Assembly (NCBI GenBank): GCA_041687435.1
Contig: JAWLBX010000022.1
Location: 1-56,267, forward strand
Direction: 5' to 3'
DNA length: 56,267 nucleotides
Source: JACKII01 sp041687435
GTDB lineage: Bacteria > Pseudomonadota > Alphaproteobacteria > Bin95
The translations under genes and the position numbers were made by a program. Positions within the stretch are counted from its first letter, which is position 1. Each line of letters starts with the position of its first letter. The notes beneath the pieces were generated by a model. The model saw only the letters and a program-made list of their open reading frames with translations. It did no database searches and had not been told where the DNA came from. This document shows positions 1-8,554 of the stretch, one piece after another.

Positions 1-2
1 TG

Positions 3-1529
3 GCCCGCGGCCCGTTCCGCATCGAGAATTTTGCGCAATACAAGGCCGACCTTCTGGCCCACTACGTCATCCTGGACCCGGCCGAGCGCAAGGCGAAAAT
101 CGTCGCCGAACTGGAAAAAGCCGCCTCGGCCGAGGGCTTGAGCGTCCGCCCCGACCCCGGCCTGCTCGACGAGGTGACGGGGCTGGTCGAATGGCCGGTA
201 ATCCTGCTCGGCAGCATCGATGCGCAGTTCATGGACCTGCCGCCGGAGGTCCTCACCACCTCCATGCGGGAACATCAGAAGTATTTCGCGCTGGAAACGC
301 CCGACGGCAAGCTGGCCCCCCGCTTTGCCTTGGCTGCCAACCGGGAGACCGCGGACGGCGGCACGGCCGTTATCGCTGGCAACGAGCGGGTGCTGCGTGC
401 CCGCTTGTCCGACGCCAAGTTCTTCTGGGATCAGGACCGCCGCCATTCCCTCGCCAGCCGCGTGCCGGCGTTGGAAAACGTGGTGTTCCACGCCCGCCTC
501 GGCACGCTAGGCGCGCGGACCATGCGCATTTCTGCCCTGGCCGGAATGCTGGCAAGGTACATTCCCGGCTGCGAGGCGGAAAAGGCCATGGAGGCCGGCA
601 CGCTCGCCAAGGCCGACCTGACCAGCGGCATGGTCGGCGAATTCCCCGAATTGCAGGGCATCATGGGCCGCTATTACGCCCACGGCGAGGGCCTGGACGG
701 TGCTGTAGCCGACGCCATTGCCGAACACTACGCCCCGCAGGGGCCGGGCGACACCTGCCCGCGCGCGCCGGTCTCCGTCGCCGTGGCGCTGGCGGAGAAA
801 ATCGACACGCTCGCCGGCTTCTTCGCCATCGACGAGAAGCCCACCGGCAGCCGCGACCCGTTCGCGCTGCGCCGCGCCGCACTTGGCGTAATCCGCCTGG
901 TGCTGGAAAATGAGCTTCGCCTGCCGCTGCGCCAAGCCTTCCTGTTCGCGCACGAGGCCTATGGCGGTCTCCTCTCCGGCCAGAACTCGGCGGATGAAAC
1001 GGCGACCGCCCTGCTCGACTTCTTCGCAGACCGGCTGAAGGTGCATCTGCGGGAGGAAGGCCTGCGGCACGACCGCGTCGCCGCCGTGTTCAACCGGGAA
1101 GCGCAGGACGATTTGGTGCGTTTGATGCGCCAGGTAGCGGCGCTTTCCGCCTTCCTGGAAACGGACGATGGCGCCAGCCTACTTATTGCCTACCGCCGCG
1201 CCGCAAACATCATTGCGGCGGAGGAGAAAAAAGACGGCAATCGTCAGTCCGGAATACCGGATGGGGCTTTATTTACCGAACCGGCCGAAATAGCACTTGC
1301 AGATGCGCTGAACGCGGTCTCCGCTGGCCTCTCTCTAGCTTTGAAGCAGGGGGAATTCGACGGCGCAATGGGCCTGCTAGCAAAACTTCGCCCACCGACA
1401 GATGCCTTTTTCGACCAAGTTACCGTCAACGCCAGCGACCCCGCATTGCGCGCGAACCGGCTCAAACTGTTGGGCGTAATCACGGATACGATGAGCCAGG
1501 TTGCGGATTTTTCGGTGATCGAGGGGTAG
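3..1529 (+). CDS. glyS: Glycine-tRNA ligase beta subunit, 5' end cut off by the window
   Basis: The reading frame is open from base 3 to the TAG at 1527-1529, so the gene begins upstream of the window; about 508 residues remain of a subunit that is usually near 690. It is the beta chain of the heterotetrameric (alpha2beta2) bacterial glycyl-tRNA synthetase, which charges tRNA-Gly in the cytoplasm and whose beta chain carries the tRNA-binding regions. Family-typical stretches are MREHQKYFAL, FFWDQDRR and DLTSGMVGEFPELQGIMGRYYA, and the C-terminal part with DAFFDQVTVNA resembles the DALR-type anticodon-binding tail. The alpha-subunit gene glyQ is expected just upstream but lies outside the window. 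Identification is by recognised family sequence and is secure; only the N-terminus is unseen. Confidence 0.95.
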   Translation, partial: ARGPFRIENFAQYKADLLAHYVILDPAERKAKIVAELEKAASAEGLSVRPDPGLLDEVTGLVEWPVILLGSIDAQFMDLPPEVLTTSMREHQKYFALETPDGKLAPRFALAANRETADGGTAVIAGNERVLRARLSDAKFFWDQDRRHSLASRVPALENVVFHARLGTLGARTMRISALAGMLARYIPGCEAEKAMEAGTLAKADLTSGMVGEFPELQGIMGRYYAHGEGLDGAVADAIAEHYAPQGPGDTCPRAPVSVAVALAEKIDTLAGFFAIDEKPTGSRDPFALRRAALGVIRLVLENELRLPLRQAFLFAHEAYGGLLSGQNSADETATALLDFFADRLKVHLREEGLRHDRVAAVFNREAQDDLVRLMRQVAALSAFLETDDGASLLIAYRRAANIIAAEEKKDGNRQSGIPDGALFTEPAEIALADALNAVSAGLSLALKQGEFDGAMGLLAKLRPPTDAFFDQVTVNASDPALRANRLKLLGVITDTMSQVADFSVIEG

Positions 1530-1548
1530 TCGAACGCTACTCAAACCT

Positions 1549-1644
1549 GTCATTGCGCGGCATAGTTGAGGCAGATCGGCCCGGCGTACCAGCCGGCCAT
1601 AGAAATTTCCGTTTGCCTCGTCGCCCCCCATTTCCCGCAATGAC
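1549..1644. repeat. Imperfect palindrome with GTCATTGCG ends
   Basis: The gap between glyS and ppdK starts with GTCATTGCG (1549-1557) and ends with the exact complement CGCAATGAC (1636-1644). Further in, GAGGCA-like and TGCCTC-like blocks also face each other. The ends match those of the clearer palindrome at 19708-19790, so this looks like a decayed copy of the same interspersed repeat. It may fold in RNA and act as a terminator or processing site between the two genes; that role is inference. Confidence 0.5.
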
Positions 1645-1700
1645 GCCGTGAGAGGTGTCAACCTCTCCATGATGACAGCAACGGCAGGAGCCACCAGACC

Positions 1701-4367
1701 ATGACCCAATGGGTTTACAGCTTCGGTAGCAGCAAGAGCGAAGGCAATGCCGCCATGCGCAACCTGCTTGGCGGCAAGGGTGCCAACCTTGCAGAGATGA
1801 GCAGTCTCGGGCTGCCCGTGCCGCCCGGCTTTACCATCACCACCGAAGTCTGCACCCACTATTACGCCAACGCCAAATCCTACCCGGAGGAATTGGAGGG
1901 CCAAATGGAGGCCGCGCTCGCCGCGGTCGAGGCCGAAACCGGCCGTACGTTCGGCGATGCAGCCAACCCGCTGCTGGTATCCGTCCGCTCCGGCGCGCGG
2001 GTATCGATGCCGGGCATGATGGATACGGTCCTGAACCTGGGCCTGAACGACGAAACCGTGCAAGGCATGGCCAGGGCTGCCGACGCCCGCTTCGCCTGGG
2101 ACAGCTACCGCCGCTTCATCCAGATGTACGGCGACGTGGTGCTGGGCATCGACCACCACGTGTTCGAGGAAGAATTGGACATCCTGAAGGAAGGGCGCGG
2201 CGCGTTCCTGGATACGGAACTTACCGCTGACGATTGGCAGGAACTGGTCGAAATCTACAAGCGCAAGGTGGCGGAAGAACTGGACGAGCCCTTCCCGCAA
2301 GACCCGCGCAAACAGCTATGGGGTGCCATCGGCGCGGTGTTTGCCAGCTGGCAGGTGCCGCGCGCGATCTTTTACCGCCAGATGAACGAAATTCCGGAGG
2401 AATGGGGCACCGCGGTCAATGTTCAGGCCATGGTGTTCGGCAATATGGGGGACGACTCGGCCACTGGCGTCGCCTTCACCCGCAACCCATCCACCGGCGC
2501 GCGCGAGGCTTACGGCGAATACCTCGTCAATGCGCAGGGGGAGGATGTGGTTGCCGGCATCCGCACGCCGCAGCACATCACGATTGCCGCCAAGCAGGCG
2601 CATGACAGCAATCTTCCAGCCATGGAAGAGGTGATGCCGGAGGTGTTCGCGCAACTGATCCAAATCCAGAACACGCTCGAATCCCATTACCGCGACATGC
2701 AGGATATCGAGTTCACGGTTGAGCGCGGCCGGCTCTGGATGCTGCAAACCCGCTCCGGCAAGCGTACGGCCAAGGCGGCGCTGAAAATTTCCACCGATCT
2801 GGTGCAAGAGGGTGTGATTTCGAAGGAAGATGCGGTCAGCCGCATCGAACCCGCATCGCTCGACCAATTGCTGCACCCGACGCTGGACCCGGATGCCGAG
2901 CGTCACATCCTGGGACACGGCCTGCCCGCCTCCCCCGGCGCGGTTTCCGGCGCTGTTGTGTTCTCGGCGGACGAGGCCGAGAAATGTGCGCAGGGTGGCG
3001 ACGACGTGATCCTGGTCCGGATCGAAACCAGCCCGGAGGATATCCACGGCATGCACGCCGCCCGCGGCATCCTAACCAGCCGCGGCGGCATGACCAGCCA
3101 TGCGGCGGTGGTCGCGCGCGGCATGGGCCGGCCCTGTGTGGCAGGCGCCGGTGATATCCGCATCGACTATCAGGCCCAGCAATTCTATGCGGGCGATACC
3201 ATCGTGAAGGCTGGCGAGACCATCACGCTCGACGGCAGCACGGGTGAGATCATGGCCGGCAAGGTGCCGACGTTGGACCCGGAAGTCTCCGGCGAGTTCG
3301 CGCTGCTGATGGGCTGGGCAGATGAAATCCGCCATCTGGGCGTGCGCGCCAATGCGGAAACGCCGGCGGATGCAGAAACCGCCCGTTCGCTGGGGGCGGA
3401 GGGCATCGGCCTTTGCCGGACAGAGCACATGTTCTTCGACGCCGACCGCATCATCGCCATGCGCGAAATGATCATGGCGGCGGACGAAGCCGGGCGGCGC
3501 GCTGCCCTGGCCAAATTGCTGCCGATGCAGCGCCAGGACTTCGCCGACCTGTTCCGCATCATGAAGGGCTATGCGGTCACCATCCGCCTGCTCGACCCGC
3601 CGCTGCACGAATTCCTGCCGCATCAGCCGCACGAGGTCGAGGCGCTGGCGAAAGCCGCCGGTATTTCGCCGGAGGCGGTGCGGCAGCGTGCCATCCGCCT
3701 GGAGGAAAGCAACCCCATGCTGGGCCATCGCGGCTGCCGGCTTGGGATTTCCTACCCCGAAATTACCGAGATGCAGGCCCGCGCAATCTTCGAAGCGGTG
3801 GCCGATGTCGCCGCTGAGGGGATAGAGGTGTTGCCGGAGGTAATGGTGCCGCTGGTGGCGACCAAGCGGGAACTCGACATTCTCAAGGCGGTGATTGACC
3901 GCGTCGCTGCCGAGGTGGCGGAGGAAAAAGGCCGGAACGTGCCCTATCTGGTCGGCACCATGATCGAACTGCCCCGCGCCGCGCTGCGCGGCGGGGAGAT
4001 TGCGGAAACGGCAGAGTTCTTCAGCTTTGGCACCAACGACCTGACACAGACCACGTTCGGCATCAGCCGCGACGACGCCGGCAGTTTCATGGAAACTTAC
4101 CAGCGCCAGGGCATCGTCGAGCGCGACCCGTTCGTCGGGCTGGACCAGGAAGGCGTCGGCGAACTGGTGCGCATCGGGGTGGAACGCGGGCGCGCAACCC
4201 GCAATGGCCTGAAACTCGGGATTTGCGGGGAGCATGGCGGCGACCCGCAGTCCATCGCCTTCTGCCACCGGGTTGGCCTGGACTATGTGTCCTGCTCGCC
4301 CTATCGCGTGCCGATTGCCCGGCTCGCCGCTGCCCAGGCAGCGATAGCGGAGAAGAACGGGGCCTAG
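1701..4367 (+). CDS. ppdK: Pyruvate, phosphate dikinase
   Basis: This 888-residue protein has the usual PPDK length and layout. The N-terminal nucleotide-binding domain begins with VYSFGSSKSEGNAAMRNLLG followed by GGKGANLAEM. The phosphohistidine swivel domain carries GGMTSHAAVVARGMGRPCVAG, with the catalytic His near residue 467. The C-terminal PEP/pyruvate TIM barrel holds SFGTNDLTQTTFG and GICGEHGGDP, with the active-site Cys near residue 841. The enzyme interconverts pyruvate + ATP + Pi and PEP + AMP + PPi in the cytoplasm, usually supporting gluconeogenesis or PPi-linked glycolysis. The ATG at 1701 is preceded by a GGAG ribosome-binding site about 11 bases upstream. The gene is separated from glyS by a palindromic spacer; the glyS-ppdK order is common in alphaproteobacteria (from memory). 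Confidence 0.97.
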   Translation: MTQWVYSFGSSKSEGNAAMRNLLGGKGANLAEMSSLGLPVPPGFTITTEVCTHYYANAKSYPEELEGQMEAALAAVEAETGRTFGDAANPLLVSVRSGARVSMPGMMDTVLNLGLNDETVQGMARAADARFAWDSYRRFIQMYGDVVLGIDHHVFEEELDILKEGRGAFLDTELTADDWQELVEIYKRKVAEELDEPFPQDPRKQLWGAIGAVFASWQVPRAIFYRQMNEIPEEWGTAVNVQAMVFGNMGDDSATGVAFTRNPSTGAREAYGEYLVNAQGEDVVAGIRTPQHITIAAKQAHDSNLPAMEEVMPEVFAQLIQIQNTLESHYRDMQDIEFTVERGRLWMLQTRSGKRTAKAALKISTDLVQEGVISKEDAVSRIEPASLDQLLHPTLDPDAERHILGHGLPASPGAVSGAVVFSADEAEKCAQGGDDVILVRIETSPEDIHGMHAARGILTSRGGMTSHAAVVARGMGRPCVAGAGDIRIDYQAQQFYAGDTIVKAGETITLDGSTGEIMAGKVPTLDPEVSGEFALLMGWADEIRHLGVRANAETPADAETARSLGAEGIGLCRTEHMFFDADRIIAMREMIMAADEAGRRAALAKLLPMQRQDFADLFRIMKGYAVTIRLLDPPLHEFLPHQPHEVEALAKAAGISPEAVRQRAIRLEESNPMLGHRGCRLGISYPEITEMQARAIFEAVADVAAEGIEVLPEVMVPLVATKRELDILKAVIDRVAAEVAEEKGRNVPYLVGTMIELPRAALRGGEIAETAEFFSFGTNDLTQTTFGISRDDAGSFMETYQRQGIVERDPFVGLDQEGVGELVRIGVERGRATRNGLKLGICGEHGGDPQSIAFCHRVGLDYVSCSPYRVPIARLAAAQAAIAEKNGA

Positions 4368-4454
4368 CCTTGCCTGATGCGCGCCATCCTTCACCTAGGT
4401 TCTGCTGATTGACTGGCGATTGATCACAAACACCAGCCGCCGGCAATAACCATC

Positions 4455-4506
4455 AAGCGGGGAACCCCGGACTCTTGTCAGAGACAGGTCCGGGGGCGGG
4501 CCGCTT
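4455..4506. terminator. Hairpin between convergent ppdK and acyl-CoA dehydrogenase genes
   Basis: AAGCGG (4455-4460) pairs with CCGCTT (4501-4506). Inside it CCCCGGAC (4465-4472) pairs with GTCCGGGG, and an inner TGTC/GACA closes the top. The structure sits exactly where two converging transcripts meet and overlaps the last codons of the minus-strand gene. There is no clear T-run, so a bidirectional terminator is likely rather than proven. Confidence 0.5.
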
Positions 4507-5761
4507 AGCCGACTTGGTTGCGGGGCACTTCGCGGAACGGGCGGTCGGTATCCGTGCGCATTTCCTTCGGCATGTTCAGGATACGCTCGGAGATAATGTT
4601 ACGTTGAATTTCGTCCGTGCCACCGGCAATCGAAATCGCCGGGGTCGAGACGAGAATTTCCGCAATCGTGCCGTCCATCCAGCTATCGGCTCCGGTCAGC
4701 ATCGCATTCGGGCCGGCAATCATCGTGTGTACGCGATTGGCGGCGCGGGCGACATTGCTGGCCGCCAGCTTGCCAATCGAGCCTTCCGGCCCCTGCGGCT
4801 TGCCCTGCTCCTGCGACGCGCGGGCACGGCGGGCGGTCCACTCCGCCGCCTTGGCCATTGACAGGACCTTGGCGATTTCCTGGCGGATGGTCGGATCCTC
4901 ATAGCAGCCTGCTGCCTTGGCATGCTCGATCAGCAGATCGACGCGGCCGGTCCGCTGCGGGTACCAGACATACGGCGCGAGCTGGTGGTCGATTTCCTCG
5001 TTGTATTCCTGATAGATACGCTCAGGCCGGTGGATTTTCTGGTCATAGCGGCGGGCGCCGTCGGCGCCGCGGCGCTCGTGCATCAGCGTGGTGGTGGCGA
5101 CCTTCCAGCCCTCGCCCAGCTCGCTGACGCGCATGTCGTCCTCGATCACCGCGTCGGTGATGAACACTTGGTTGAAGGAGGCATGACCATTCATCTGCTT
5201 CAGCTGGTTCACGTCCACGCCCGGCTGACGCATGTCGAGGATGAAATAGGTCAGTCCCTTGTGTTTGACCGCGTCCCAGTTGGTGCGGGCGAGCAGCAGG
5301 CCGAAATCGGCATGGTGGGCGCTGGTGGTCCAGACCTTCTGGCCGTTGATGACCCACTTGCCGTCTTTCCAGTCGGCCCGCGTCGCAGCACCTGCCAGGT
5401 CCGAGCCGCTACCCGGCTCGCTGAACAGCTGGCACCAGGTTTCCTCACCCGTCAGGATGCCGCGCAGGTATTTTTGCTTATGCAGGTCGCTGCCATGCGC
5501 CAGAATCGTAGCGCCCGCCAGGGTTCGGATGCCCATTTTCGCGGCGCCAATCGCCTCGAATTCGCGGAACACCTCGTCCACCACCAGAGACATGGCAGTG
5601 GGGAGGCCCTTGCCCCACCATTCCTCTGGATAGTGCGGCGCACCCCAACCGGAATCGACCAGGATATTGCGCCATTCCATCAATGACAGGTTCGGATCCC
5701 AGTTCGCTTTCAGAAACGCGCGGACCTCGTCGCGGACTTGGGTCTCGGTCATTTCGGCCAT
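4505..5761 (-). CDS. Acyl-CoA dehydrogenase family protein (large-chain-like of a pair)
   Basis: This 418-residue flavoprotein dehydrogenase is predicted to oxidise an acyl-CoA to the 2-enoyl-CoA with FAD, passing electrons to ETF. Recognisable stretches are QLFSEPGSGSDLAG and KVWTTSAHHADFGLLLART (acyl-CoA and FAD binding in the middle domain) and SIAGGTDEIQRNIISERIL near the C-terminus. In most short-chain family members the last block reads YEGT-EIQ with Glu as catalytic base; here Tyr-Glu is replaced by Ala-Gly. A Glu in LMHERRG may take the place used by isovaleryl- and long-chain dehydrogenases. The start is only 2 bases after the stop of the upstream partner, so the two are probably translated together and may form a heteromeric enzyme such as PimC/PimD-type pairs. 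The substrate is unknown. Confidence 0.85.
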   Translation of the reverse strand: MAEMTETQVRDEVRAFLKANWDPNLSLMEWRNILVDSGWGAPHYPEEWWGKGLPTAMSLVVDEVFREFEAIGAAKMGIRTLAGATILAHGSDLHKQKYLRGILTGEETWCQLFSEPGSGSDLAGAATRADWKDGKWVINGQKVWTTSAHHADFGLLLARTNWDAVKHKGLTYFILDMRQPGVDVNQLKQMNGHASFNQVFITDAVIEDDMRVSELGEGWKVATTTLMHERRGADGARRYDQKIHRPERIYQEYNEEIDHQLAPYVWYPQRTGRVDLLIEHAKAAGCYEDPTIRQEIAKVLSMAKAAEWTARRARASQEQGKPQGPEGSIGKLAASNVARAANRVHTMIAGPNAMLTGADSWMDGTIAEILVSTPAISIAGGTDEIQRNIISERILNMPKEMRTDTDRPFREVPRNQVG

Positions 5762-5763
5762 GA

Positions 5764-6882
5764 TCAGGCGCTCCAGTTCTGCATCATACGCTCACGGTGC
5801 CAATTGGCGTCACCGAGGAAAACCTCGCTCGCCTTGGCACGTTTGAACCACATTTGTGTGTCGTTATCATAGGTAAAGCCAATGCCGCCATGAATCTGCA
5901 CCGCATGCACGGCTGTTTGCATGTAGGTCTCGGAAGCGGCCGCCTTGGCAAGCGAGGCAATGGCCGAGGCATCCCCGTCACCGTCGTCGAGCGCCGATGC
6001 CGCGGCATAGGCAGCGGACTTCGCCAGTTCCACATCCAGCAGCATGTCGGCCGCCTTGTGTTTCGTCACCTGGAAGGATGCGATGGACCGGCCAAACTGC
6101 ACTCGCATGGTGGCATATTCCAGTGCGTCCTCACGCAGACGCTCGGCACCGCCAGCCATTTCGGCTGCGAGGCAGGCAACCATGGTATCAAACGTTTTCG
6201 CATACGCCGCCTCGCCGTCCTCCGACGATCCGAGCAGCACGGCCGGCGTGTTATCGAAGTCGATACGGGCCAGCCGGCGTGTCGGGTCCATGGATTGCAA
6301 GGGTGTGCGGGTCACACCGTCCTCCAGGTCACGCACGACGAAAAGGCCCAAATGACCGTTGGCCATCCGCACGGCCACGACGATCAGGTTCGCATTCATG
6401 CCATCCAGCACATAGCTTTTCGTGCCATGCAGACGGTAAACATCGCCATAGGTCGTGGCGGACATGCTTAGCGATTCTCCGTCCCAGCCGCCGTTCGGTT
6501 CGGCAATTGCCAAGGTGCCGATCGTTTCCCCACTGGCGAGGCCGGGCAGGTAAAACGCCTTCTGCTCGTCCGTGCCGGCGTGCAGAATGGTAGTCGCTGC
6601 CATGACGGCAGAGGCGAAAAAGGGTGCGCACAGCAAGGCGCGGCCCATTTCCTCCGTCGCGATCGCCAGTTCGGTCACGCCAAAGCCGGCACCGCCATAT
6701 TCCTCGGGAATATGCAGCGCAGTCAGGCCCAGATCGTTGGCCAGTGATTTCCAAACGTCGGGATCGTACCCAACTTCGCCTTCCATCACCTTCCGCACCG
6801 CGGTGCTGGGTGATTTCGCTTCGAGAAAGCGGCGGATAATGGAGCGGAACTCCTCCTGCTCCGCTGAGAAACTGAACTTCAT
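5764..6882 (-). CDS. Acyl-CoA dehydrogenase family protein (small-chain-like of a pair)
   Basis: The protein has 372 residues and the N-terminal pattern MKFSFSAEQEEFRSIIRRFL typical of acyl-CoA dehydrogenases. It also has EEYGGAGFGVTELAIATEEMG, TLAIAEPNGGWDGESL and a C-terminal AVQIHGGIGFTYDND. The region that normally carries the catalytic Glu reads EVFLGDANWHRERM, with no YEGT-type motif, and the alternative Glu position in the upstream helix also appears absent (CLAAEMAGG). This chain may therefore be structural or FAD-binding, with catalysis provided by the coupled downstream gene. It is the first gene of the pair, preceded by a 359-base gap holding a terminator of an upstream unit. Assignment to the family is firm; the division of labour is inference. 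Confidence 0.87.
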   Translation of the reverse strand: MKFSFSAEQEEFRSIIRRFLEAKSPSTAVRKVMEGEVGYDPDVWKSLANDLGLTALHIPEEYGGAGFGVTELAIATEEMGRALLCAPFFASAVMAATTILHAGTDEQKAFYLPGLASGETIGTLAIAEPNGGWDGESLSMSATTYGDVYRLHGTKSYVLDGMNANLIVVAVRMANGHLGLFVVRDLEDGVTRTPLQSMDPTRRLARIDFDNTPAVLLGSSEDGEAAYAKTFDTMVACLAAEMAGGAERLREDALEYATMRVQFGRSIASFQVTKHKAADMLLDVELAKSAAYAAASALDDGDGDASAIASLAKAAASETYMQTAVHAVQIHGGIGFTYDNDTQMWFKRAKASEVFLGDANWHRERMMQNWSA

Positions 6883-7241
6883 CGGATGAATAGCCTTGCG
6901 GGTTCAATCGGGATGCGGGGAGCGCATCGTAAACCGACGCAAGGGTTTGGCGCCAGAGTCCTTTAGCGCGCGGAAAAAAGAAGGGAGGGCTGCTGCGGCA
7001 GCCCTCCCTCGATTGTCACCATGACCTGGTGCTCACCCAACCAATCGCCCCCGATAGTTGCCACCCGTCAGCGACCTTCCGAAAGAAGGCCATTATCCTT
7101 GAGTCCGCGAATTCGTTAGCTAACTAAGGATATTTAGAATTTAGGAAAACACACCTCCCCGCCGCATCACCAGAATGGGTTAAATTTGACCATTTCGTGA
7201 TTTTTTACGGCAAAGATCGGGCGGTTCTACCGGCTTCCCCC
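6883..7241. other. Intergenic region upstream of the dehydrogenase pair
   Basis: No gene is visible in this stretch. It contains a strong minus-strand hairpin with a T-run (6974-7009) and then a comparatively AT-rich segment (about 7090-7215). The promoter of the dehydrogenase pair should lie between the hairpin and 6883, but no convincing -35/-10 pair was recognised. Confidence 0.5.
6974..7009 (-). terminator. Rho-independent terminator, minus strand
   Basis: GGGAGGGCTGC (6983-6993) pairs perfectly with GCAGCCCTCCC (6998-7008) around a 4-base loop, with one more A-T pair outside. On the minus strand the stem is followed by a run of T (complement of 6974-6979). It lies downstream of the MFS gene that ends at 7242 and upstream of the dehydrogenase pair, so it separates the two minus-strand units. 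Confidence 0.75.
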
Positions 7242-8477
7242 TCATGCAGCACGGAATGCGCGAGGCGCCGGCGGGCGCCAGAGTGCCACAATCAGCTGCA
7301 CGATCCCCGCGGCCGCACCTATCAACACACCAAGTCGCCATGCAAGGTCGTAAGATCCCATCATATCGAACAGGAAACCGCCACCGAACGCACCGGCAAA
7401 GCTGCCGAACTGATGCACGAAAAAGGTGACGCCCTGAAGCATCGGCTGCCAGCGCAGGCCGAACATCTCAATCACCGATCCGGCGATGAGGGGCGAAACG
7501 CCCAGCCAGAAAAAGCCCATGAAACAGGCAAAAACGATAGTGCTTTCCGGCGTCGGCGGTGTGATGAAGAATGCGGTCAAGATGACCGAACGGCAGAGGT
7601 ATATGATGCCCAGCAGCGCCTGCTTGTTCCACCACCCGCCGGCCCAGCCGAAAAAGATACTGCCGGCGATGTTAAAGGCACCGATGATTGCCAGCGCCGT
7701 GGCGCTCAACATCGGGTCCATGCCGCAGATCGCCAAATAGTTCGGCAGGTGCGTCAGCAGGAAAATCAACTGCATGCCGCAGACGAAGAACGCGGCGCTC
7801 ATCACCAGGAAGGGGCCATGCCGCAACGCGACTTTGAGTGCGGCAGAAGCTGTCAGCCCATCGCTGCCGCTTGGCCCATGCACCGGCAGGTTCATGCGGT
7901 CGACACGTCCGGCCAACCATGCGGCTGGAATGATCGATACCGCCAGGACGACAAAGCCAATCATCCCATACCGCCAATCGCCGGTGCTGGTATTGATCGC
8001 TTGGCCGACAGGCGCCGCCACCATCGCCCCCATCGAACTGGCACTTGCTACCAACCCCAAAACAAAACTGCGGCGAGAGGCCGGCACCGCGCGGGACGAA
8101 ACAGCCAGCGCCATTGCGGACGATACGGCGGCCATGGCCATGCCAATCGCAAAGCCCGCACCCAGAAGCACCATGAGGAAGCCATCGGCCAGCGTCAGCA
8201 TGACCAAGCCGGTACAGAACAGCACGCCGCCCGCCACCATTGGCACACGGAAGCCGAGCCGCACGGTCATTGCGCCAATCACCGGCTGGGTGAACCCCCA
8301 GACAAGGTTCTGGATCGCAATCGCCAGCGTGAACTCGCTAACTGTCAACGCGATATCCGCCGTCATCGGCGTCATAAAAATGCCGAGGCTCTGGCGCAGG
8401 CCCATGGCCATGGCGAGCATCACCGCCGCGCCAATCAACACCGGCAGGGCGGGACCGAGAGGCTCTTTCTTCGACAT
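7242..8477 (-). CDS. MFS transporter, monocarboxylate-carrier-like
   Basis: The 411-residue protein is strongly hydrophobic, with about twelve predicted membrane segments. It has the MFS layout: two halves joined by a polar loop near residues 190-215 that contains DRMNLPVHGPSGSDG. The first helix region (GLRQSLGIFMTPM) and the repeated Gly-rich helices resemble the monocarboxylate/oxalate-formate branch of MFS in proteobacteria. It probably moves a small organic acid across the inner membrane. It lies downstream of the HMG-CoA-lyase-like gene on the same strand, but a hairpin with a T-run between them suggests at least partly separate transcription. The substrate cannot be read from sequence. 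Confidence 0.8.
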   Translation of the reverse strand: MSKKEPLGPALPVLIGAAVMLAMAMGLRQSLGIFMTPMTADIALTVSEFTLAIAIQNLVWGFTQPVIGAMTVRLGFRVPMVAGGVLFCTGLVMLTLADGFLMVLLGAGFAIGMAMAAVSSAMALAVSSRAVPASRRSFVLGLVASASSMGAMVAAPVGQAINTSTGDWRYGMIGFVVLAVSIIPAAWLAGRVDRMNLPVHGPSGSDGLTASAALKVALRHGPFLVMSAAFFVCGMQLIFLLTHLPNYLAICGMDPMLSATALAIIGAFNIAGSIFFGWAGGWWNKQALLGIIYLCRSVILTAFFITPPTPESTIVFACFMGFFWLGVSPLIAGSVIEMFGLRWQPMLQGVTFFVHQFGSFAGAFGGGFLFDMMGSYDLAWRLGVLIGAAAGIVQLIVALWRPPAPRAFRAA

Positions 8478-8496
8478 GACCTTAGGGCCTCATCGC

Positions 8497-8524
8497 AAAA
8501 GGCCCCGGCGCCAGGGCCGGGGCT
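8497..8524 (-). terminator. Hairpin and T-run after the HMG-CoA lyase-like gene
   Basis: GCCCCGGC (8502-8509) pairs with GCCGGGGC (8516-8523). Read on the minus strand, the stem is followed by four T (complement of 8497-8500) and then by the MFS start at 8477. It probably ends or attenuates the transcript of the gene at 8555-9529. Confidence 0.6.
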
Positions 8525-8554
8525 CAGTCAGGAGATTCGGAGTTTGTGGCGTGC

